DNA from: Kineosporia babensis
Lineage (GTDB): Bacteria > Actinomycetota > Actinomycetes > Actinomycetales > Kineosporiaceae
DNA length: 64,000 nucleotides
Assembly (NCBI RefSeq): GCF_021129305.1
Contig: NZ_JAJOMB010000010.1
Span: forward strand, 124,001-188,000
Direction: 5' to 3'
Shown here in pieces: positions 59,701-64,000 of this stretch. Made by a program: the position numbers and the translations under genes. How positions within the stretch are numbered: position 1 is the first letter of the stretch; each line of letters begins with the position of its first letter. Under the pieces are notes generated by a model, which was not told the DNA's origin, ran no database searches, and saw only the letters and a list, made by a program, of their open reading frames with translations.

Positions 59701-62700
59701 CTGACGATCGGCCGTGACCAGGACTACCGGACCGGCTACCAGGTGGTCAACCGGGTGCTGGCGACCAGCGCCGAGCGCGGCTACGAGCCCGAGACCTCGC
59801 ACGCCCGCTTCCTTTCCGGTTCCACCGCGCGGCCCTGGTTCGAGCCGCTGGAGGCCGCGATCGCCGACCTGCAGCAGGCCGAGTCGGGGCTGCTGCGCGG
59901 CGGGGAACCGCAGACCGCAGCGTTCAGTTACGGCTCGCTGTGCGCCTCGATGCTCGACTTCAGCCCGGACCTGAGCGGTCTGCTGAACACCGTGGACCAG
60001 GGCCTGGCGCTGGCCGGCCGGATGGGCAACGACGCGGCCCGGCAGATGATCGTCTCCTACCACGAGTTCGTCTGGGCCCTGCAGGGCAACCAGGCGCCGG
60101 ACCTGAGCACCGAGACCCCGCTGGTGGTCCCGGCCGCAGTGGTGAACCACCACATCACCTGGGCGTTGCTGGCCGCGATCCTGGACGACGAGGAGGCGCT
60201 GCAGGCCCACCTGGACGAGGTGATGCCGCGGTTCGCCTACGTGGAGAGCCTGTACAGCGGTTCGCAGGCGCATCTGCTGAACGCGCTGCGGCTGGCCCGC
60301 AAGGGCGATCCGGCGGTGGCCGAGAGCCGGGACTGGCTGGCCCGCCGGGCCGAGGACCTGCCGGCCTCGTTCGCCCACCTGGTGTCCTGGATCGACGCCG
60401 AAGTGGCCTGGGCCGCAGGCGATCCGCAGACCGCGATGAAGCACTTCGACGACGCGATCCTGCACACCCCCGCGCTGCGCGGCTGGCACCGGGCCATGGT
60501 CACCGAGCGGGCCGGGAAGTTCCGGCTCTCGCAGGGACACGAGTACGGCGCCCGGGGCATGCTCACCCTGGCCCTGGACTCCTACCTGAGCTGGGGCGCG
60601 GCGCTGAAGGTCGAGCAGTTGCGGCAGCAGTACCCGTTCCTGCGGGTGGGGACCGCCAAGCCGGAGCTGCACTACCGGGCGGAAGCCGGCCCGCCGGCGC
60701 CCGACGACCAGGACGCGGTCGACCTGCTCGCGGTGCTGACCGCCTCGCAGGCGATCGGCAAGGAGACCGGTTTCGACCAGCTGCACGCCCGGGTGGTCGA
60801 GGTGCTCACCGCGATGACCGGAGCCACCGACGTCACCGTGCTGCTGCGGGACGAGGCCGGGGGCTGGACGGTGCCCGGCCGCAGCACCGAGAACGCCTTC
60901 CCGGTCTCGGCCTTCCGCTACGCCGAGCGCACCGGCGAGCCGCTGCTGGTCGCCGACGCCACCCAGGACGACCGGTTCAGTGCCGACGAGTACCTCAGCA
61001 GCCTGCCCTGCTGCGCCCTGATGGTGGTGCCGATCCGCGCCCAGGGCGAGACCACGCTGGTCCTGGTGCTGGAGAACCACCTGCACCGCAACGCCTTCTC
61101 GCCCGACCGGCTGGACGCGGTCCGGCTGGTGGCCGGGCAGCTGGCCGTCTCGTTCGAGAACGCCCTGGCCCGCCGCCGGACCGAGGACGAGGCCCGACAG
61201 CGGGAGAAGCTGCTGGAGACCGTCCGCCAGCGCGAGCGTCTGCTGGAGACCCTGCTGGCGATCCAGCGCGACATCTCGCACCGGGTGCCGCTGCAGCTGG
61301 TGATGGACGCGGTCACCGAGGGCGCCTCCGGCATGCTCGAGGGCGCGTTCGTGGCCCTGGTGCTGCTGGACCCGCAGGGCAGCGACCGGCCGAACATCCC
61401 CTCGGTGAGCGGGCACCGGGCCGGTTCCGAGACCGACGAGGCGGTGCTGCGGATGGCCGGGGCCGCGGTGGCCGCCGACGAGCTGGTGGCCGCCCAGGCC
61501 GACGGCGAGGACACCACCGGTTCGGTCACCCTGATCGCCGCGCCGGTGCACGTCAGCGGGCGGATCATCGGCAGCCTGGTGACCAGTGCCCCGGAGCGGC
61601 TGGGGGCCGAGGACTGGCGGCAGGACCTGCTGGGCGCCTTCGCCGAGCAGGTCAGCCTGGCCCTGAACGACGCCAGCACGCTGGAGGCGATCCGGGAGGC
61701 CTCGTACGACTCACTCACCGGGCTGGCCAACCGTTCGCTGTTCCTGGACCGGCTGAAGCAGGCGCTCTCCGCAGATGGGATTCACGAGACCCAGAGCATC
61801 GAGGTGAGCGTGCTGTTCATCGACCTCGACCGGTTCAAGGCGGTGAACGACACGCTGGGGCACGGCGCCGGCGACGAGCTGCTGGCCGAGGTGGCCCGCC
61901 GGCTGCGTGAGTGCATCCGGGACTCCGACACCGTGGCCCGGCTCGGCGGGGACGAGTTCGCGGTGCTGATGGAGGGCACCAAGGGCCCGGCCCCGGCGCT
62001 GCGCGCGGCCGAGCGGGTGATGGCGGCGCTGACCCGGCCGATCCGGCTGGGCGGGCGGGACATCTTCGTCTCGGCCAGCGTCGGGGTGGCCAACGGGGCG
62101 GCGGCCCAGCACGAGACCGGGGAGCTGCTGCGCCAGGCCGACCTGGCGATGTACCAGGCGAAGAAGGCCGGTTCGCGGCGGGCGGTGGTGTTCGAGCCGC
62201 AGATGCAGGCGGACGCCCGGGACCGGCTGGAGCTGCAGGGCGACCTGCGGCGGGCGCTCTCGGAAGGGCAGTTCGAGCTGGTCTACCAGCCCCTGATGGA
62301 CCTGCCGGGCCGCCGGCCGCTCGGGGTGGAGACGCTGATCCGCTGGCGGCACCCGGAGCGCGGGATGATCTCGCCGGCCTTGTTCGTGCCGATCGCCGAG
62401 GAGACCGGCGCGGTGATCGAGATGGGCCGCTGGGTGCTGGTCCAGAGCTGCCGGCAGGTGGCTGCCTGGCGCCGTGGGGGCTGGCCCGACCTGGGGCTGA
62501 ACATCAACGTCTCGGCCCGGCAGCTGTCCGACGGGGTGCTCGCCCAGGAGGTGATCAGCACCTTGGCCGAGACCGGGCTGCCGGCCTCGGCGCTGACCCT
62601 CGAGCTGACCGAGACGGTGCTGATGGAGGATCCGGAAGGGATCACCGCACAGTTGTCGGAGCTGCGCCGGCTCGGCGTGCAGGTCGGGATCGACGACTTC

Positions 62701-62988
62701 GGTACCGGCTACTCCTCGCTGTCCTACCTGCGGCGTTTCCCGGTGGACAAGCTGAAGATCGACAAGTCGTTCATCGACAACATCGAGACCGTCGAGGAGG
62801 ACCTGGCGATCGTGCGCACGGTGGTGGACCTGGCCCGGATCCTGTCGCTGGAGACCACCGCCGAGGGGATCGAGAGCCCGGCCCAGGCCGACCTGCTGCG
62901 CGACGTCGGCTGCGAGGTCGGCCAGGGCTACTACTTCGCCCGGCCGCTGCCCCCGGAGGAGATCCCCGGGTTCCTGTCCAGGTTCTAG
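56704..62988 (+). CDS. pseudokinase-STAND ATPase-GAF-GGDEF-EAL signalling protein
   Basis: 2094-aa cytoplasmic multidomain protein. A kinase-like domain spans about 60-330: the catalytic loop HHDLSPDT (Asp182) is kept, but Asn201 replaces the DFG aspartate and no VAIK lysine is evident. An AAA/STAND ATPase follows with Walker A GRAGVGKT (393-400) and Walker B Asp523. A long helical, TPR-like region (about 720-1330) and two GAF domains precede GGDEF (1748-1752), with inhibition-site RDSD at 1739-1742. The EAL domain has ETL at 1876-1878 and DDFGTGYSS from 1997. The TTG start is uncertain; ATG at 56803 is an alternative. Confidence 0.88.
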   Translation: MENLTVGTNPGTDVKAAPSSGDTPSNGDCEAPGMTNTEPGNGNETRAENTVPGQRPADVTAGAAGLAPGEVLIHDDQFGRITRIGSGEEALIRREMRGPNASARARHAAAVMERLRGITGVPQLVDGVTGPIYHVKAFRGNSLRKLMLSQTWHLDLPALVDVAVDLAALITQIHARGVVHHDLSPDTILLVVPQNRPMIVNFDRATLFSGEQPGYSHTNSIVHRLAYLAPEQTGRTAQPVDQRADLYALGVVLYELCTGDPPFGRGENDALSLMRDQLARMPTPVSLVNPAFPRPFSDILTKLLEKEPGRRYQSAAGLLHDLKRLRQEMVKAGGGHGGRQLAKIGSFLLGDQDFPHQLTGPSRLFARDAEIQRLREAFAQVCAGGASGILVGGRAGVGKTALIDQLRPTVAASGGWFISGTFDVADSDLRSDAVVEALGALGRMLLAEPDHALVEQRKRLRSMLGGNASLIAGLVPDLAPVLGVAGDPPVGDPLEVQSRVRQGALDVLRATASRQRPVVMVLDSLQWAAPFPLGLVDAVLTGSDIDGLLLVGAFRDDQVGPEHPISALLPRWSRLGLWPPVVRLDNLARDDLAEMLGEMLRLDRRESARLADVVGARTRGNPYETIELLNALRAEGSLRLGEAGWTWDAATIRGRLVGEKSAGDLLATQLRRLPDPTVAVLEVLAGLGQKCAPATLARAAGMPVEELEERLEPALTDGLVVTTTGDPEGHSMIRFRHERSRQLVRTRLGVEAERLLHLTIAHRLADDPRHLTTAAAQYVAALSELVEPNERRRAADLLERAGSAIRVTNPVTAERFYAAGRELLSGTENPEDDELRLKLDLERHRTVYGLGELDLMDALFEALNQRCDDPVRLNEATCLQISADINRGRVAEALALGRRQMERLGSPIPPTEELSGIVEAGMPAFGAWARENDLTGDLGRPEVTDPLVRARAAVIRRLNPAAYFVDHDLLGWLVLTSYRMWAEHGPQRQLVEALSHGALLTIGRDQDYRTGYQVVNRVLATSAERGYEPETSHARFLSGSTARPWFEPLEAAIADLQQAESGLLRGGEPQTAAFSYGSLCASMLDFSPDLSGLLNTVDQGLALAGRMGNDAARQMIVSYHEFVWALQGNQAPDLSTETPLVVPAAVVNHHITWALLAAILDDEEALQAHLDEVMPRFAYVESLYSGSQAHLLNALRLARKGDPAVAESRDWLARRAEDLPASFAHLVSWIDAEVAWAAGDPQTAMKHFDDAILHTPALRGWHRAMVTERAGKFRLSQGHEYGARGMLTLALDSYLSWGAALKVEQLRQQYPFLRVGTAKPELHYRAEAGPPAPDDQDAVDLLAVLTASQAIGKETGFDQLHARVVEVLTAMTGATDVTVLLRDEAGGWTVPGRSTENAFPVSAFRYAERTGEPLLVADATQDDRFSADEYLSSLPCCALMVVPIRAQGETTLVLVLENHLHRNAFSPDRLDAVRLVAGQLAVSFENALARRRTEDEARQREKLLETVRQRERLLETLLAIQRDISHRVPLQLVMDAVTEGASGMLEGAFVALVLLDPQGSDRPNIPSVSGHRAGSETDEAVLRMAGAAVAADELVAAQADGEDTTGSVTLIAAPVHVSGRIIGSLVTSAPERLGAEDWRQDLLGAFAEQVSLALNDASTLEAIREASYDSLTGLANRSLFLDRLKQALSADGIHETQSIEVSVLFIDLDRFKAVNDTLGHGAGDELLAEVARRLRECIRDSDTVARLGGDEFAVLMEGTKGPAPALRAAERVMAALTRPIRLGGRDIFVSASVGVANGAAAQHETGELLRQADLAMYQAKKAGSRRAVVFEPQMQADARDRLELQGDLRRALSEGQFELVYQPLMDLPGRRPLGVETLIRWRHPERGMISPALFVPIAEETGAVIEMGRWVLVQSCRQVAAWRRGGWPDLGLNINVSARQLSDGVLAQEVISTLAETGLPASALTLELTETVLMEDPEGITAQLSELRRLGVQVGIDDFGTGYSSLSYLRRFPVDKLKIDKSFIDNIETVEEDLAIVRTVVDLARILSLETTAEGIESPAQADLLRDVGCEVGQGYYFARPLPPEEIPGFLSRF

Positions 62989-62991
62989 GTT

Positions 62992-63999
62992 CTAGAAGGG
63001 CACGATGTCGCGGTGCAGGACCCGGTGCCGCAGCGCGGCCCGGAACAGGTCGGCGGCACCGGAACGGGCTCGCAGCTGCCGGTCCAGCAGGGCGCCGGAC
63101 TCCTCGACCAGCTCCATCCAGCGCAGCTCCCGCAGGACCGCGAAGAACAGCGCGCTGGTGTCACTCTCGGACGGCGTGCGCCGGCCGGCCACCCGCCACC
63201 CGGACTCGGTGATCACGGCCTGGACCAGGGTGCGCACGTCTTCCTCGCCGACCACGTCGCCCGGGGCCAGCACGGCCAGCACGACCTCCCAGGCCACGGC
63301 CAGGGCCGAGTGCTCGGGGCCGACCAGCCCGGCGGCCACCGCCTGCCAGAGGGTGCGGCCGTCGTTCAGCGCGGCCCGGCCGCTCGGGGTCAGGGTGAGC
63401 CGGGAGGCCCGGCGCCGGCACAGGCCCAGCCGCTGCGCGGTCTCCCGCAGCACCAGCACCGGGTAGGCGTCCACCTCGCGGTTGGCCGGGCCGATCAGCT
63501 CGTCCCGCCAGCCCAGCTCGTCCAGCGCGCGCGAGACCGTACGCGGGGGCAGATAGCCGGCCGCGGTCAGGGCCAGGCCGTCGCCGATCTCGGTGAGCAG
63601 CCAGTCCAGCGGGCGCAGCAGGGCCCGGGCCGGGGCTGCCATGCCCGGGTCCACGTTCTCCCGCAGCGAGGTCTCCAGCGGGGCCAGCAGGCCGCCGCGG
63701 GTGGTCGAGCGCGGGCCGCGGATCCAGTCGTCCAGGCGCTCGTCCAGGATCTGGTCGTACAGCGCCTCGCCGGACAGGTCCATCCGGGGTGAGAGCAGCA
63801 CGTTCAGGGTGATCTCGGCCTGCGAGTCGCGCCAGCCCCGGGTGCCGGGCTGCAGGTCGCCGACCGCCACCGCCAGCTCCAGCCGGTCGGCCACCGCCTC
63901 GCGGGCCTGGCCCTCGGCCGGGCCCATGATCGCGCCCCAGGTCAGCAGCTCGGTGTCGGGCGGTTCGATGCCCGAGCGCTGCATCGCCCGGCGCACCAC
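62992..63999 (-). CDS. hypothetical protein, 5' end probably outside the window
   Basis: At least 335 residues of a soluble, helix-rich protein I do not recognise. It shows LTWGAIMGPAEGQ near the visible start, then LLTEIGDGLALTAAGYLPPRTVSRALDELGWRDELIG and RRRASRLTLTPSGRAAL in the centre, a winged-helix-like pattern. The GTG at 63999 may not be the true start. It converges with the 2094-aa gene, with three bases between the two stops. Composition is like the genome. Confidence 0.75.
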   Translation of the reverse strand: MVRRAMQRSGIEPPDTELLTWGAIMGPAEGQAREAVADRLELAVAVGDLQPGTRGWRDSQAEITLNVLLSPRMDLSGEALYDQILDERLDDWIRGPRSTTRGGLLAPLETSLRENVDPGMAAPARALLRPLDWLLTEIGDGLALTAAGYLPPRTVSRALDELGWRDELIGPANREVDAYPVLVLRETAQRLGLCRRRASRLTLTPSGRAALNDGRTLWQAVAAGLVGPEHSALAVAWEVVLAVLAPGDVVGEEDVRTLVQAVITESGWRVAGRRTPSESDTSALFFAVLRELRWMELVEESGALLDRQLRARSGAADLFRAALRHRVLHRDIVPF

Positions 64000-64000
64000 C

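Noticed and set aside
57988-61551. 1187-codon open frame on the minus strand opposite the giant gene
   Set aside because: His/Gln/Arg/Gly-rich composition is the usual antisense shadow of a high-GC gene; no domain pattern, and the plus-strand frame is clearly coding.

Overview
The window is high-GC DNA with heavy GTG-start use and tightly overlapping genes. It comes from a filamentous or motile-type actinobacterium (Actinomycetota). Menaquinone genes, a complete actinobacterial-style nuoA-N operon, a second partial nuo set next to a 2-oxoacid:ferredoxin oxidoreductase, and an F420-type LLM oxidoreductase all fit this. I cannot fix the genus from sequence alone; a Kineosporia-like or Streptomyces-like relative is only a guess.

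Layout. (1) 38-6626 (-): nuoI-J-K-L-M-N, the membrane and ferredoxin-like half of a second Complex I, with a TetR gene just upstream. (2) 7.3-13.0 kb: an accessory stretch with a VOC protein, a GNAT, a polar amino-acid ABC transporter, an APH(3')-like kinase and a small NATD1-like protein, with several striking inverted repeats. (3) 13078-15828 (+): nuoA-B-C-H, the rest of the second Complex I. It has no nuoD/E/F/G. (4) 15.8-20.1 kb: a LysR regulator divergent from korAB. (5) 20.1-27.1 kb: a DUF3592-like membrane protein, RarD, a YdeP/FdhF-like molybdoenzyme, and two Uma2-family paralogues flanking a decayed GH13 alpha-glucosidase. (6) 27141-44180 (-): a complete 14-gene nuoABCDEFGHIJKLMN operon, translationally coupled at its end to a polyprenyl diphosphate synthase. 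(7) 44.9-56.5 kb: menG, menF, menD and menB, a PLDc_N-like membrane protein and an LLM oxidoreductase, plus a 1425-aa GAP1-like protein carrying two coding minisatellites. (8) 56.7-63.0 kb: a 2094-aa signalling protein (degenerate kinase, STAND-type ATPase, GAF domains, GGDEF, EAL). A partial gene of unknown function ends the window.

How the genes fit together: polyprenyl synthase and Men enzymes make menaquinone, which both Complex I assemblies would reduce. The full operon uses NADH (NuoEFG). The partial set lacks the NADH module and is likely fed by reduced ferredoxin from KorAB. The most notable items are the 2094-aa fusion protein, the GAP1-like minisatellite protein, the inverted and split second Complex I, and a set of long perfect palindromes in gene-free stretches.
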